Shown: positions 35,381 through 45,031 of the stretch, piece after piece
Layout: every line of letters begins with the position of its first letter
How positions within the stretch are numbered: the first letter of the stretch is position 1
Source of the DNA: Hyphomicrobiales bacterium
GTDB taxonomy: Bacteria > Pseudomonadota > Alphaproteobacteria > Rhizobiales > Beijerinckiaceae
DNA: 64,000 bases
Assembly (NCBI GenBank): GCA_930633495.1
Contig: CAKNFJ010000001.1
Location: 2,627,001-2,691,000, forward strand
Reading direction: 5' to 3'
Made by a program: the position numbers and the translations under genes
The notes under the pieces: model-generated
What the model was told of the DNA's origin: nothing
Databases searched by the model: none
Seen by the model: only the letters and a program-made list of their open reading frames with translations

Positions 35381-36838
35381 GTGAACGTGTCCGCCGATCG
35401 TTCTTCCGCGAGGAACGGCGCCGGGCCGGTGCGCGGCAGCCTGCCCGATCATCCGAGCGCGGATGCCGCGATGACCGCTCATGTTGCCATGGACCGGGCG
35501 CAACTGCCGCCGAACCGATCCATTGCGCGCCTTGCGGCGGGCCGGCGCTTCGTCGCGGAGCGCGCTCCGCTGCTGCGGTCGAGCCTGAGCGCGGCGCTCC
35601 TGCTGGGGCTGCGCTTCGTCCAGGCCCGCCTGATCTCGGTCTGGGGCCTGCTGGTCGCCGCCGCATTCTGCCCGCCTTTCGTCTTCGCCGCTTTCGCCGT
35701 CTTCTCCGCGGCGGTGAACTTCGTGTCGATCGCCTCCCTGTTGCGGCTCGAAGCCGTGTTCTTCCAGAGCGCCGATCGCGCCCGGCTCGGCCTCGCCTTC
35801 CGGCTCGCGGCGGCAGTCGGCGTGGCTTTCTGCTGCGTTGCGGCAATCCTGCTCGCCGCGCTGGCGCTGTCCGGTTGGGTCGCGCCGGCCGTGGCCGTGC
35901 TGTTCCTCTGCTCGTTGAGCGCCCGCGCGGTCCTGAGGCTGCTCTGGACGGAGGCCACCGCCGAAGGCGATTTCCGTGCGATCGGAAACAGCAATGTGGT
36001 GCAGGCCGTGGCGCAGCCCGTGATCATGCTGGTGCTGATCGGTCTCGTCGGGCCGAAGGCACTTGCCCTGTTCACGGCCGACGCGCTCGGCCACATCCTC
36101 GCGGCCGGCTACCTGCTGCGCCGGCGCTGGAGCGCCGTTGCCGGCTTCGTCGAACCGGGGCTCTGGTCATGGCGGGGCCTGATCGAGGCGGCGCATCATT
36201 GGCGGGACGCGCCGCGTGCCTTGCTCCCCAGCGCGCTGCTGGCTTACGGCTTCGCGATCGCTCCGGTGCTGGCGCTGCCCTATGCCGCGAATGCGGTGCT
36301 CGCCGCTCAGATCGCCTTGTCGATGCGGCTCATGGAAATGCCGACGCAGATGTTCGGCACCGTGACGGCGCCCGTCGCGCTGAACCGGCTGCGCGCCTAT
36401 TCCGGCACAAGGCGGCGGCTGGCGGCGCGGATCATGGCGCTGGGGCTGATCGGCCTCGCCGCGGCGATGTTTGGCGTCATCGCGATCGCCGGGATGCTGG
36501 TCGAGCCGCTCTTCGAGGGCACGCATTGGGACAATCTCGGCCGGGTCCTGGCGCTGCTTGCGCCGTTCTATGCCGGCATCGCGGTGCTGACGCCGCTTCA
36601 GGAAATGGCGACCCTGTCGCGCCAGCCGGTCTGGCAGGTCCTGATCAATGCGGCGGCGCTGGCCGCGATCATCCTGACCATGATCGGGTTCGGAGCGCTT
36701 TCGGCGGGGCTGCTGCAGGCGATCGGCCTGATCTCGATCCTGCGCGCGCTGGCGCACACGCTCTTCATCTGGCTGCATCTGGGCGAGGGCGAGCCGGCGC
36801 CGCCGGACGGCCTGCCCGCGGTCGACGCGGCGCGCTGA
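35381..36838 (+). CDS. polysaccharide flippase (Wzx/MATE-like membrane protein)
   Basis: A 485-residue integral membrane protein with about twelve to fourteen hydrophobic segments after a 60-residue polar N-terminus. It matches the layout of lipopolysaccharide/O-antigen flippases (VFAAFAVFSAAVNFVSIASLLRLEAVFFQSA near the second segment; MRLMEMPTQMFGTVTAPV near residue 325). It would turn lipid-linked sugar units across the inner membrane. No glycosyltransferases are adjacent, so its substrate is unknown. A GTG at 35381 gives the longest frame; an ATG at 35471 is an alternative. Confidence 0.75.
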   Translation: MNVSADRSSARNGAGPVRGSLPDHPSADAAMTAHVAMDRAQLPPNRSIARLAAGRRFVAERAPLLRSSLSAALLLGLRFVQARLISVWGLLVAAAFCPPFVFAAFAVFSAAVNFVSIASLLRLEAVFFQSADRARLGLAFRLAAAVGVAFCCVAAILLAALALSGWVAPAVAVLFLCSLSARAVLRLLWTEATAEGDFRAIGNSNVVQAVAQPVIMLVLIGLVGPKALALFTADALGHILAAGYLLRRRWSAVAGFVEPGLWSWRGLIEAAHHWRDAPRALLPSALLAYGFAIAPVLALPYAANAVLAAQIALSMRLMEMPTQMFGTVTAPVALNRLRAYSGTRRRLAARIMALGLIGLAAAMFGVIAIAGMLVEPLFEGTHWDNLGRVLALLAPFYAGIAVLTPLQEMATLSRQPVWQVLINAAALAAIILTMIGFGALSAGLLQAIGLISILRALAHTLFIWLHLGEGEPAPPDGLPAVDAAR

Positions 36839-36857
36839 GTTCGGCGCGCCGCGTCGC

Positions 36858-37580
36858 CTATTCGCGGCGGATCAGCCTGTCGGCGATCAGCGACGACACC
36901 AGACCCGGCTTGAACTCGCGTTCGAGTCGCTCGGGATCGTAGACGTTCTCGACCCATTCGAGAAAACCGAGCCCCTTGGCCTCGCCCTCGCGGCGGTAAG
37001 CCTCGAAGAAGGCGTCCAGGATGCCGGTCTTGGCGAAGCGGAAATGGCCGTAGCGCCAGGAAAGCTGGCGCATCGCCTCGTTCAGGGGCCGCCCTTCATG
37101 GACCAGCATATAGAGCGCCGAGAAGAAGCCGGCCCGGTCCGCGCCCGACTTGCAATGGACGAGCGCCGGTTCCTCTAGCGCCGCGAAGAAGTCCTTCGCG
37201 CCGAGGATGGTGGCCCGGTCCGGCGCGCCGCGCGAGCGCAGGACGAAGTCGACGAGCGTGATGCCGTGGCGCTCGCAGGCTTCCTTCTGCAGGGGCCAGG
37301 AACCGTGCTCGCGCCCGCCGCGCAGGTTGACGATGGTCTTGACGCCTTCCCGGGCGAAGCGCGCGATCTGGTGCGGTGCGGGCTGGGCCGAGCGCCACAG
37401 CCGCGGCGTGACGCGGTGCGCGTTGAGATAGGCCAGGCGGAAGATGCCATGGTCGACGAGCAGCATGTTGGCCCAGGCGCGCAGCCGCTGGCCGGGGCTG
37501 CCGATCGGGCGGTCCCAGCGTGCGATGCGCGCCATGCGGCGGGCATAGCGCTCTTCGTCGGAACGCAGCCGGGTCAGCAT
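36858..37580 (-). CDS. tyrosine/dual-specificity phosphatase-like protein
   Basis: A 240-residue protein with the CX5R active site in LVHCKSGADRAGFFSALYML. An upstream acidic region and LWRSAQPAPHQIARFAREGVKTIVNLRGGRE fit the DSP-like group of protein tyrosine phosphatases (similar to Siw14/DUF442-type proteins). The target is unknown. The start at 37580 has no strong binding site. The gene is convergent with the flippase 19 bases away, so a shared role is not implied by operon structure. Confidence 0.78.
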   Translation of the reverse strand: MLTRLRSDEERYARRMARIARWDRPIGSPGQRLRAWANMLLVDHGIFRLAYLNAHRVTPRLWRSAQPAPHQIARFAREGVKTIVNLRGGREHGSWPLQKEACERHGITLVDFVLRSRGAPDRATILGAKDFFAALEEPALVHCKSGADRAGFFSALYMLVHEGRPLNEAMRQLSWRYGHFRFAKTGILDAFFEAYRREGEAKGLGFLEWVENVYDPERLEREFKPGLVSSLIADRLIRRE

Positions 37581-37745
37581 GGCAGGGCTCGGGTGGACTT
37601 CATGCAGCGCCCGATACCAGTGTGAATCCCGCAGCGCAAATCCCCGTCTCCGGGGGCGTCCGCGACCGGCAACGAAGGAAGGGGTTGGACTTTCCGTGTC
37701 GAAACGGCATAAGGCCCGGCGAAATATCCCAAGGACAGGTTTCCC

Positions 37746-38282
37746 ATGCGCATCGACGCCATCTCCATCGGCAAGAATCCGCCGGACGAAGTCAACGTCC
37801 TGATCGAAGTGGCGATCGGCGGCGAGCCGATCAAGTACGAGATGGACAAGGACGCGGGCACGCTCTTCGTCGACCGCTTCCTCTATACGCCGATGCGCTA
37901 TCCGGGGAACTACGGCTTCATTCCGCATACGCTGTCGGAAGACGGCGATCCCTGCGACGTGCTGGTCGCCAATACGCGCCCGCTGGTGCCGGGCTCCTAT
38001 ATCGCGGTGCGGCCGATCGGCGTGATGCTGATGGAGGACGAGGGTGGCGGCGACGAGAAGATCATCGCGGTGCCGGTGCCGAAGCTGACCAAGCGCTACG
38101 AGAACGTGCACAACTACACCGACCTGCCGCAGATCACGCTCGACCAGATCCAGCACTTCTTCGAGCACTACAAGGATCTCGAGCCCGGCAAATGGGTCAA
38201 GCTCAAGGGCTGGGGCGATGCGGCCGAGGCCAAGAAGCTGATCGTCGAGGCGATCGAGCGCGCCAAGGCCGCGAAGGGCTGA
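37746..38282 (+). CDS. ppa: inorganic pyrophosphatase
   Basis: A 178-residue family I pyrophosphatase, usual length. It shows [32 protein letters not shown], then the metal-binding DGDPCDVLV and [14 protein letters not shown]. It hydrolyses PPi from biosynthesis in the cytosol. A strong hairpin follows the stop. Confidence 0.95.
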   Translation: MRIDAISIGKNPPDEVNVLIEVAIGGEPIKYEMDKDAGTLFVDRFLYTPMRYPGNYGFIPHTLSEDGDPCDVLVANTRPLVPGSYIAVRPIGVMLMEDEGGGDEKIIAVPVPKLTKRYENVHNYTDLPQITLDQIQHFFEHYKDLEPGKWVKLKGWGDAAEAKKLIVEAIERAKAAKG

Positions 38283-38307
38283 ACAGGGTTTCGAGCCGAT
38301 GGTTTCA

Positions 38308-38339
38308 AGGGCCGCGCCGAGCGCGGCCCTGTTCGTTTC
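38308..38339 (+). terminator. hairpin terminator after ppa
   Basis: Perfect 9-bp arms AGGGCCGCG and CGCGGCCCT with a 5-base loop, followed by a T-containing tail (GTTCGTTTC). It sits between convergent ppa and the CitE-like gene and may serve both. Confidence 0.65.
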
Positions 38340-39213
38340 AGGCCGCGATCGCGTCGGCCAGTGCCACCGTGCGGCGTGCCATCTCGGCATGCAGCAGCTC
38401 GACCATGCGGCCGTCGAGCTGGATCGCGCCCTTGCCGGCATTCTCCGGCAGGTCGAAAGCCGCCATGATCGCCCGGGCGCGTCCCAGCTCCGCCTCGTCG
38501 GGGGCGAAGATCGTGTTGGCGAGGCCGACCTGCGAGGGATGGATCAAGGTCCGGCCATCGAAGCCGAGATCGCGCCCCTGTTCGCATTCGGCCCGGAAGC
38601 CGGCTTCGTCCTTGATATCGTTGTAGACGCCGTCGAGGATATCGATGCCATGCGCGCGGGCGGCCAGGATTGCCTGTGTGAGCCAGGGCAGCATCGGCGC
38701 GCGGCCGGGCACGAAGCGGGCGCGCGTCTCCTTGGCGAGATCGTTGGTGCCCATGACGAAGCAGGCCAGCCGCGTCGCCGGATCGCGGGCGGCACGCGCG
38801 ATGCGCTCTACCTCCAGGATGGCGAGCGGGGTCTCGATCATCGCCCAGACCGCGATGGCGGGATCGGCCCAGAGGCCGCTCAACTTTCCGCCGACCTCGT
38901 GCAACGTCTCGGGGGCGGAGACCTTCGGGATCAGGATCGCCTGCGGTTTCGCTTCGGTTGCGGCGGCAAGGTCGTCAGCGAACCAGGGCGTGCCGGTGCC
39001 GTTGACGCGGATCACCAGCTCGCGGCGGCCATAGCCGCCGGCCTTGACGGCGGCGCAGACCTGCTCGCGCGCCGTGGCCTTGGCGTCGGGGGCGACGGCG
39101 TCCTCGAGATCGAGAATCAGGACGTCGGCGGGGATCTCGCGGGCTTTCTCCAGCGCACGGGCGTTCGAGCCTGGCATATAGAGGGCGCTGCGGCGGGGGC
39201 GGATGGTGGTCAT
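38338..39213 (-). CDS. CitE-like CoA-ester lyase / (3S)-malyl-CoA thioesterase family
   Basis: A 291-residue HpcH/HpaI-type TIM barrel. The start RRSALYMPGSNARALEKAREIPADVLILDLEDAVAP and the later FDGRTLIHPSQVGLAN are standard family motifs, with the metal-binding Glu/Asp in LDLEDAV and the second acidic ligand further on. The ATG at 39213 follows AGGAGA. It is close to Mcl2-type proteins of the ethylmalonyl-CoA pathway, and mesaconyl-CoA hydratase lies 2 kb away, so malyl-CoA or methylmalyl-CoA chemistry is likely. Generic citrate-lyase beta-like function cannot be excluded. Confidence 0.82.
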   Translation of the reverse strand: MTTIRPRRSALYMPGSNARALEKAREIPADVLILDLEDAVAPDAKATAREQVCAAVKAGGYGRRELVIRVNGTGTPWFADDLAAATEAKPQAILIPKVSAPETLHEVGGKLSGLWADPAIAVWAMIETPLAILEVERIARAARDPATRLACFVMGTNDLAKETRARFVPGRAPMLPWLTQAILAARAHGIDILDGVYNDIKDEAGFRAECEQGRDLGFDGRTLIHPSQVGLANTIFAPDEAELGRARAIMAAFDLPENAGKGAIQLDGRMVELLHAEMARRTVALADAIAA

Positions 39214-39304
39214 CGTCTCTCCTGACACGGCCGGCTTGTGTTGCGCTGCACAGTAAACGAACGCAGATGCAATACCAGCGCTGCGAAAGGTGGAAGGGAC
39301 GATC

Positions 39305-41041
39305 ATGGCGTGGGTGGCTGGCGTCGATGGCTGTAAGGGCGGCTGGATCGCGGCTTTTTGCGATATGCAGTTCAGAGGAGCTCCGATCATTGGGGTCTTC
39401 CGTGACTTTCAAAGCGTTCTGACGCATGAAACGAGACCCTGCATCGTTGCCGTGGACATGCCGATTGGCTTGCCTGATCGGATACAAGGGCGAGGGCGCG
39501 GACCTGAGGAAGCGGCAAGGGCTGTTCTAGGGCCGCGTGGGACTTCCGTTTTCAGCATACCCTCGCGAGCCGCAGTCTATGCCGTCGATCGGCCTGTCGT
39601 TGGCATGGACGATATCGGCCGCTCTCACGCCTATGCCTGCGATGTTGCTCGGCGAACGTCGGTTCCCCAAGCGGGCTTCAGCCGTCAGGCTTTCATGATC
39701 CTCCCCAAAATCCGGGAGGTCGACGCCCTCCTTCAGAGCGATCTCTCGATAAGAGAGCGGATTCGAGAAATTCATCCGGAATTGGCCTTTTGGTCGATGA
39801 ACGGAGAAACACCGCTCAACTTCCCCAAAAAAACGGCCGAAGGATTGGCCGAACGTACCCGGCTTCTCGTCTCCCAAGGCGTCCATGAGACCGTGGCCGG
39901 CGACCGGCCTCCACGCGGAGCCGCAGCCGACGACCTTCTCGACGCGCTGGCGGCGCTGGTCGTCGCCCGGCACATTGCCGCCGGGCGCGGGCGGCCCTTC
40001 CCCGATCCGCCGGGACGGGATAGCCACGGGCTTCCCATCGCGATCTGGACATATCGTCCAGCGCCCGAGTCCAACCAGGATATCGTCATGAGCGCACGCC
40101 CCGTCTCCCGCCCGATGATCGAGGAAGCGGCGGGGCGCATCGCCGGCCATGCCCGTGTCACCCCGGTGATGCGGCTGGGAACGGGTGCCTTCGGATCTGC
40201 GGCCGATGTCTCGCTCAAGCTCGAATGCCTGCAGCATGCGGGTTCGTTCAAGACGCGCGGCGCCTTCAACAACCTGCTGTCGCTGCCGGTTCCGGCTGCC
40301 GGCGTCTCCGCGGCCTCGGGCGGCAACCACGGTGCGGCGGTGGCCTATGCGGCGATGAAGCGCGGCGTGAAGGCGACGATCTTCGTGCCGGAGATCTCGC
40401 CGGCCGCCAAGATCGAGGCGATCAAGCGCTTCGGCGCCGAGGTCGTGGTCGGAGGCGCGCAATATGACGACGCCCAGGCGGCCTGCGATCGCTTCGTCAC
40501 CGATACCGGCGCGCTCAAGATCCATCCTTTCGCAGCGCTGGAGACCATTGCCGGACAGGGCACGCTCGGCCGCGAATGGGACAGCCAAGAGCCCGATCTC
40601 GACACCGTGCTCGTCGCTGTCGGCGGTGGTGGGCTGATCTCCGGCATCGCGAGCTGGTTCGCCGGCAGCAAGGTCCGGGTCGTCGGCGTCGAGCCCGAGG
40701 GCTCGCGTGCCTTGCAGGCGGCGCTCGACGCCAACGGGCCTGTCGAGGTCAAGGTCGCCTCGGTCGCGGCGGATTCGCTGGGTGCCCGTAATGTCGGCCA
40801 GCTCGTCTACGACGTGACGAAAGACAGCGTGGATCACGTCGCGCTGGTGCCGGATGCGGCGATCACCGAGGCGCAGGCCGTGCTCTGGCGCGACTTCCGC
40901 CTTGCGGTCGAGCCAGGCGGCGCGGCGGCGCTGGGCGCCCTGCTCTGCGGCGCCTACAAGCCCGCGAAGGGCGAGCGACTCGGCGTGCTTGTCTGCGGCG
41001 CCAATGTCGATCTGGCGAAGCTCGCCGCCATCGTTGGGTGA
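39305..41041 (+). CDS. DUF429 domain fused to PLP-dependent threonine/serine dehydratase
   Basis: A 578-residue frame with two unrelated parts. Residues 1-260 are a DUF429 domain (VAGVDGCKGGWIAAFCD, VAVDMPIGLPD, and AADDLLDALAALVVARHI), an RNase-H-like nuclease candidate. From Met262 (40088) it is a complete fold-type II dehydratase: HAGSFKTRGAFNN with the PLP lysine, SGGNHGAAVAYAA, and the glycine loop VAVGGGGLISGI. No stop lies between them. The ATG at 40088 has AGGAT seven bases upstream, so the dehydratase may also be made alone. The start at 39305 follows GGAAGGGA. Whether the fused protein exists needs protein data. Confidence 0.8.
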   Translation: MAWVAGVDGCKGGWIAAFCDMQFRGAPIIGVFRDFQSVLTHETRPCIVAVDMPIGLPDRIQGRGRGPEEAARAVLGPRGTSVFSIPSRAAVYAVDRPVVGMDDIGRSHAYACDVARRTSVPQAGFSRQAFMILPKIREVDALLQSDLSIRERIREIHPELAFWSMNGETPLNFPKKTAEGLAERTRLLVSQGVHETVAGDRPPRGAAADDLLDALAALVVARHIAAGRGRPFPDPPGRDSHGLPIAIWTYRPAPESNQDIVMSARPVSRPMIEEAAGRIAGHARVTPVMRLGTGAFGSAADVSLKLECLQHAGSFKTRGAFNNLLSLPVPAAGVSAASGGNHGAAVAYAAMKRGVKATIFVPEISPAAKIEAIKRFGAEVVVGGAQYDDAQAACDRFVTDTGALKIHPFAALETIAGQGTLGREWDSQEPDLDTVLVAVGGGGLISGIASWFAGSKVRVVGVEPEGSRALQAALDANGPVEVKVASVAADSLGARNVGQLVYDVTKDSVDHVALVPDAAITEAQAVLWRDFRLAVEPGGAAALGALLCGAYKPAKGERLGVLVCGANVDLAKLAAIVG

Positions 41042-41046
41042 ACGCC

Positions 41047-41087
41047 TGTCATTCCGGGATGCCGCGTAGCGGCAGACCGGAATGACA
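41047..41087. repeat. palindromic repeat TGTCATTCCGG...CCGGAATGACA
   Basis: Perfect 11-bp arms at 41047-41057 and 41077-41087, with an inner GCCGC/GCGGC stem. It starts six bases after the dehydratase stop. It probably acts as a transcript end or is a REP-type dispersed repeat; the repeat pair near sdhB shares its TGTCATYCCG and GCGGCA parts. Confidence 0.6.
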
Positions 41088-41164
41088 AAGCGCTCGATCA
41101 TTCGTTGGGACTGGACGCGGGCCTTGGTTGCAACGCACACTCGCCGCCCATCAGGAGGCGATGC

Positions 41165-42226
41165 ATGTCCGGCACGACAACAAAAACCAATTCCGGCCGC
41201 TTTTTCGAGGATTTCCAGCTCGGCGAAACGATTGCGCACGCCACGCCGAGAACGGTCACGACAGGCGACGTCGCCCTCTACACGGCTCTCTACGGTCCGC
41301 GTTTCGCGGTTCAGTCCTCCGACGCCTTCGCCAGGGCGGTCGGCTATCCCGCGGCCCCGGTGGACGATCTGCTCGTCTTCCATATCGTCTTCGGAAAGAC
41401 GGTGCCGGACGTTTCGCTCAATGCCGTGGCCAATCTCGGCTATGCCGATGGCCGCTTCCTCAAGCCGGTCTTTCCGGGCGACACGCTCTCGACCACCTCG
41501 GAGGTGATCGGGCTGAAGCAGACCTCGTCCGGCGATGCCGGCATCGTCTATGTCCGCTCGATCGGCCGCAACCAGCACAATGAGATCGTCCTGAGCTATA
41601 CGCGCTGGGTGTTGGTGCGCAAGCGCGTGCCCGGAACCCCGGCCCATGCCGAGCAGGTGCCGGAACTGGCGAAGGCCGTGCAGCCGGAAGCGCTTGGAGA
41701 GGCCTGCCCGCCGCTGGACCTCGCGGTCTATGACGAGGCGCTGGCCGGCTCGCCTTTCCGCTGGAGCGACTATTCTGCCGGCGAGCGGATCGACCATGTC
41801 GACGGCATGACGGTCGAGGAGGCGGAGCACCAGCTTGCGACCCGGCTCTACCAGAACACCGCCAAGGTCCATTTCGATGCCCATGCGGCTCGTGACAGCC
41901 GTTTCGGCAAGCGGCTGATCTATGGCGGCCATGTCATCAGCCTGGCGCGGGGGCTCTCCTTCAACGGGCTGGGCAATGCCTTCCATATCGCGGCGATCAA
42001 TGGCGGGCGCCATGTCGCGCCGCTTTTCGCCGGCGACACGGTCTATGCCTGGAGCGAGGTGCTGGCGAGCGCGGAGCTGCCCGGCCGCAGCGATGTCGGC
42101 GCGCTCCGGCTCCGCCTCGTCGCGACCAAGAACCGCCCTTGCGCGGACCATCCGCTGAAGGCCGGAGATTCGTACGATCCCGCCGTGATTCTGGATTTCG
42201 ACTACTGGGCTCTGCTGCCACGCTAA
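41165..42226 (+). CDS. mch: mesaconyl-CoA hydratase (beta-methylmalyl-CoA dehydratase)
   Basis: A 353-residue protein with two MaoC-like hotdog domains. Landmarks FFEDFQLGETIAHATPRTVTTGDVALY, FGKTVPDVSLNAVANLGYADGR and VEEAEHQLATRLYQNTAKVHF, then GGHVISLARGLSFNGL, fit Rhodobacter Mch closely as I recall it. It interconverts mesaconyl-C1-CoA and beta-methylmalyl-CoA in the ethylmalonyl-CoA pathway for acetyl-CoA assimilation. The ATG at 41165 follows AGGAGG. The CitE-like gene nearby may act in the next step. Confidence 0.88.
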   Translation: MSGTTTKTNSGRFFEDFQLGETIAHATPRTVTTGDVALYTALYGPRFAVQSSDAFARAVGYPAAPVDDLLVFHIVFGKTVPDVSLNAVANLGYADGRFLKPVFPGDTLSTTSEVIGLKQTSSGDAGIVYVRSIGRNQHNEIVLSYTRWVLVRKRVPGTPAHAEQVPELAKAVQPEALGEACPPLDLAVYDEALAGSPFRWSDYSAGERIDHVDGMTVEEAEHQLATRLYQNTAKVHFDAHAARDSRFGKRLIYGGHVISLARGLSFNGLGNAFHIAAINGGRHVAPLFAGDTVYAWSEVLASAELPGRSDVGALRLRLVATKNRPCADHPLKAGDSYDPAVILDFDYWALLPR

Positions 42227-42294
42227 GGTTTTCGTAACAAAATGACGATTTTCAGAATCTGTAACTTTGTTCTGCGCATGCCGCATTGCAGCGT

Positions 42295-42307
42295 CGAAAC
42301 GGTTTCG
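42295..42307. promoter_or_regulatory. CGAAAC-G-GTTTCG palindrome upstream of sdhC
   Basis: Perfect 6-bp arms around one base, in the 157-bp region between mch and sdhC. It lies 77 bp before the sdhC start, a plausible operator position for the sdh operon. No regulator is assigned. Confidence 0.35.
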
Positions 42308-42383
42308 TTAGACAACCAGTCACTCTAGAATGATCCCAAATGGGTCCGCCGCCGTCGACGGACCGCCTGACCGGAGAAGAAGA

Positions 42384-42779
42384 TTGGCCGAGGTCAAGCC
42401 CGCGGCGCGCCCGCTTTCGCCCCACCTTCAGATCTATCGCTGGTCCTGGACGATGGCGATGTCCGTCGCCCATCGCGTCACCGGGACGGGGCTCTATCTC
42501 GGCACGGTGCTGATCGCCGCCTGGCTGGTCGCCGCCGCCTCCGGCCCCGCCGCCTTCGAGACGGCCCAGGCGATCGCGGGCTCCTTCCTCGGCCGCCTCG
42601 TGCTCTTCCTCTACAGCTTCTCGCTGATCCACCACATGCTCGGCGGCTTGCGCCATTTCGTCTGGGACACGGGCAAGGGCTATGAGCCCGAGACCCGCAT
42701 GAAGATGGCGAAGTTCACGCTGGTCGGCTCCGTCAGCCTGACGATCCTGATCTGGATCGTCGCGCTCGTGCTGCGCTGA
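42384..42779 (+). CDS. sdhC: succinate dehydrogenase cytochrome b556 subunit
   Basis: A 131-residue membrane anchor with three hydrophobic segments. The N-terminal RPLSPHLQIYRWSWTMAMSVAHRVTG is the SdhC signature; the heme histidine region is LIHHMLGGLRHFVWD. A TTG start at 42384 is chosen because GGAGAAG precedes it and the protein then begins MAEVKPAARPLSPHL, as in relatives; the ATG at 42330 would add 18 unlikely residues. First gene of sdhCDAB. Confidence 0.9.
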   Translation: MAEVKPAARPLSPHLQIYRWSWTMAMSVAHRVTGTGLYLGTVLIAAWLVAAASGPAAFETAQAIAGSFLGRLVLFLYSFSLIHHMLGGLRHFVWDTGKGYEPETRMKMAKFTLVGSVSLTILIWIVALVLR

Positions 42780-42789
42780 GGAGTTCGCC

Positions 42790-43182
42790 ATGCTGTCCAA
42801 TTCCTCGATGCGCACCCCGCTCGCCCGCGTTCGCGGCCTCGGTTCGGCCAAATCCGGCACCGGCCATTTCTGGCTGCAGCGCGTCACCGCCGTCTCGAAT
42901 CTGATCCTGACGGTGATCTTCGTCGGAATCGTCATCGCGCTGGTCGGCCGGCCCTATCCGGCGGCGGTCGTGCTCCTGTCGAATCCTTGCGTCGCGATTC
43001 TGATGCTGCTCTTCATCCTGTCGGCCTGCGTTCATATGCGGCTCGGCATGCAGGTCATCATCGAGGATTACGTCCAGAGCGAAGGGGCCAAGGTCCTTGC
43101 CGTCATGGCCAACACCTTCTTCGCCATCGCGGTCGGCGCGGCCAGCGTCTACGCGGTGCTGAAGCTGTCTTTTGGAGGCTGA
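42790..43182 (+). CDS. sdhD: succinate dehydrogenase membrane anchor subunit
   Basis: A 130-residue three-helix anchor: [24 protein letters not shown] at the start is typical for alphaproteobacterial SdhD. The heme/quinone region has [18 protein letters not shown] with a conserved His and Asp-Tyr. It is ten bases after sdhC with GAGGAG before the start. Confidence 0.92.
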   Translation: MLSNSSMRTPLARVRGLGSAKSGTGHFWLQRVTAVSNLILTVIFVGIVIALVGRPYPAAVVLLSNPCVAILMLLFILSACVHMRLGMQVIIEDYVQSEGAKVLAVMANTFFAIAVGAASVYAVLKLSFGG

Positions 43183-43186
43183 TCCG

Positions 43187-45019
43187 ATGGCGATCACCAA
43201 GTCCCGCCCGGTTCCGGCCTATACCGGCACCGCCTATCCGATCACTGACCACACCTTCGACGTCGTCGTCGTCGGCGCCGGCGGCGCCGGCCTTCGCGCC
43301 ACCGTCGGCTGCTCGCAGGCCGGCCTGCGCACGGCCTGCATCACCAAGGTGTTCCCGACCCGCTCGCACACCGTCGCGGCCCAGGGCGGCGTCGCCGCCT
43401 CGCTCGGCAACATGGGCAAGGACACCTGGCAGTGGCACATGTACGACACCGTGAAGGGGTCGGACTGGCTCGGCGACCAGGACGCCATCGAATATCTCGT
43501 GCGCAATGCGCCGGCCGCCGTCTACGAGCTCGAGCATTGGGGCGTGCCCTTCTCGCGTACCGAGGATGGCCGCATCTACCAGCGCCCCTTCGGCGGCATG
43601 ACCACCGAATTCGGCGAGGGCCCGCCGGCCCAGCGCACCTGCGCCGCGGCCGACCGCACCGGCCACGCCATGCTGCACACGCTCTATGGGCAGGCGCTGC
43701 GCTACAATACCGAGTTCTTCATCGAGTATTTCGCCATCGACCTGATCATGGACGAGGACGGCCATTGCCGCGGCGTGATCGCGCTCAAGCTCGATGACGG
43801 CACGCTGCACCGCTTCCGTTCGCAGCAGACCATCTTGGCGACCGGCGGCTATGGCCGCGCCTATTTCTCCGCGACCTCGGCCCATACCTGCACCGGCGAC
43901 GGCGGCGGCATGGTGCTGCGCGCCGGCCTGCCGATGCAGGACATGGAGTTCGTGCAGTTCCACCCGACCGGCATCTACGGCTCGGGCTGCCTGATCACGG
44001 AAGGCGCGCGCGGCGAGGGCGGCTATCTCACCAATTCCGAGGGCGAGCGCTTCATGGAGCGCTATGCCCCCTCGGCCAAGGACCTCGCCTCGCGCGACGT
44101 CGTCTCGCGCTCGATGACGATGGAGATCCGGGCCGGCCGCGGTGTCGGCAAGGACAAGGACCATATCTACCTGCATCTCGACCATCTCGATCCGAAGATC
44201 CTGCACGAGCGCCTGCCGGGCATCTCGGAGAGCGCCAAGATCTTCGCCGGCGTCGACGTGACCCGCGAGCCGATCCCGGTCCTGCCGACCGTGCATTACA
44301 ACATGGGCGGCATCCCCACGAACTATCACGGCGAGGTTCTGACCAAGGTCGGCGGCGATCCGGATACGGTGGTGCCGGGCCTGATGGCGATCGGCGAGGC
44401 GGCTTGCGTCTCGGTGCACGGCGCCAACCGCCTCGGCTCGAACTCGCTGATCGACCTCGTCGTGTTCGGCCGCGCGGCCGGCCTGCGCTGCGCCGACACG
44501 GTGACGGCGGGCGAGAAGCAGCCCGAGCTGCCGAAGGGGTCCTCGGACCTCGCGCTGACCCGTCTCGACAAGTACCGCAACGCTGCCGGCGGCACGCCGA
44601 CCGCGGTGCTGCGCGACCGGATGCAGCGGACGATGCAGAACAACTGCGCCGTCTATCGCGAAGGCGACACGCTGGAAGAGGGCCACAAGCTCATCCACGA
44701 GGTCTGGAACGGCATCACGGATGTCGGCACCAAGGACCGCTCGCTGATCTGGAATTCCGACCTGATCGAGACCCTGGAATTCGACAACCTGATCACCCAG
44801 GCGGTCGTGACCATGGACTCGGCGCTGAACCGTCCGGAAAGCCGCGGGGCCCATGCCCGCGAGGACTATCCGAACCGCGACGACAAGGACTGGATGAAGC
44901 ACACGCTCGCCTGGATCGACGACGAGAAGCGCACGATCACGCTCGATGACCGGCCGGTGCACACTTACACGATGTCCAACGACATCGAGTACATCAAGCC
45001 CAAGGCGCGGGTGTACTGA
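43187..45019 (+). CDS. sdhA: succinate dehydrogenase flavoprotein subunit
   Basis: A 610-residue FAD subunit oxidising succinate to fumarate. The FAD loop is [16 protein letters not shown], and the covalent-flavin histidine is in [15 protein letters not shown]. The active-site region includes [18 protein letters not shown] and the arginine in [18 protein letters not shown]. The ATG at 43187 has GGAGG upstream and is five bases past the sdhD stop. It depends on an SdhAF4-type factor, one of which is encoded at 27167. Confidence 0.96.
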   Translation: MAITKSRPVPAYTGTAYPITDHTFDVVVVGAGGAGLRATVGCSQAGLRTACITKVFPTRSHTVAAQGGVAASLGNMGKDTWQWHMYDTVKGSDWLGDQDAIEYLVRNAPAAVYELEHWGVPFSRTEDGRIYQRPFGGMTTEFGEGPPAQRTCAAADRTGHAMLHTLYGQALRYNTEFFIEYFAIDLIMDEDGHCRGVIALKLDDGTLHRFRSQQTILATGGYGRAYFSATSAHTCTGDGGGMVLRAGLPMQDMEFVQFHPTGIYGSGCLITEGARGEGGYLTNSEGERFMERYAPSAKDLASRDVVSRSMTMEIRAGRGVGKDKDHIYLHLDHLDPKILHERLPGISESAKIFAGVDVTREPIPVLPTVHYNMGGIPTNYHGEVLTKVGGDPDTVVPGLMAIGEAACVSVHGANRLGSNSLIDLVVFGRAAGLRCADTVTAGEKQPELPKGSSDLALTRLDKYRNAAGGTPTAVLRDRMQRTMQNNCAVYREGDTLEEGHKLIHEVWNGITDVGTKDRSLIWNSDLIETLEFDNLITQAVVTMDSALNRPESRGAHAREDYPNRDDKDWMKHTLAWIDDEKRTITLDDRPVHTYTMSNDIEYIKPKARVY

Positions 45020-45031
45020 GGGACTCTTCCG

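Noticed and set aside
39527..42286. 919-residue minus-strand open frame
   Set aside because: Antisense to the fusion gene and mch, with shadow-type composition.
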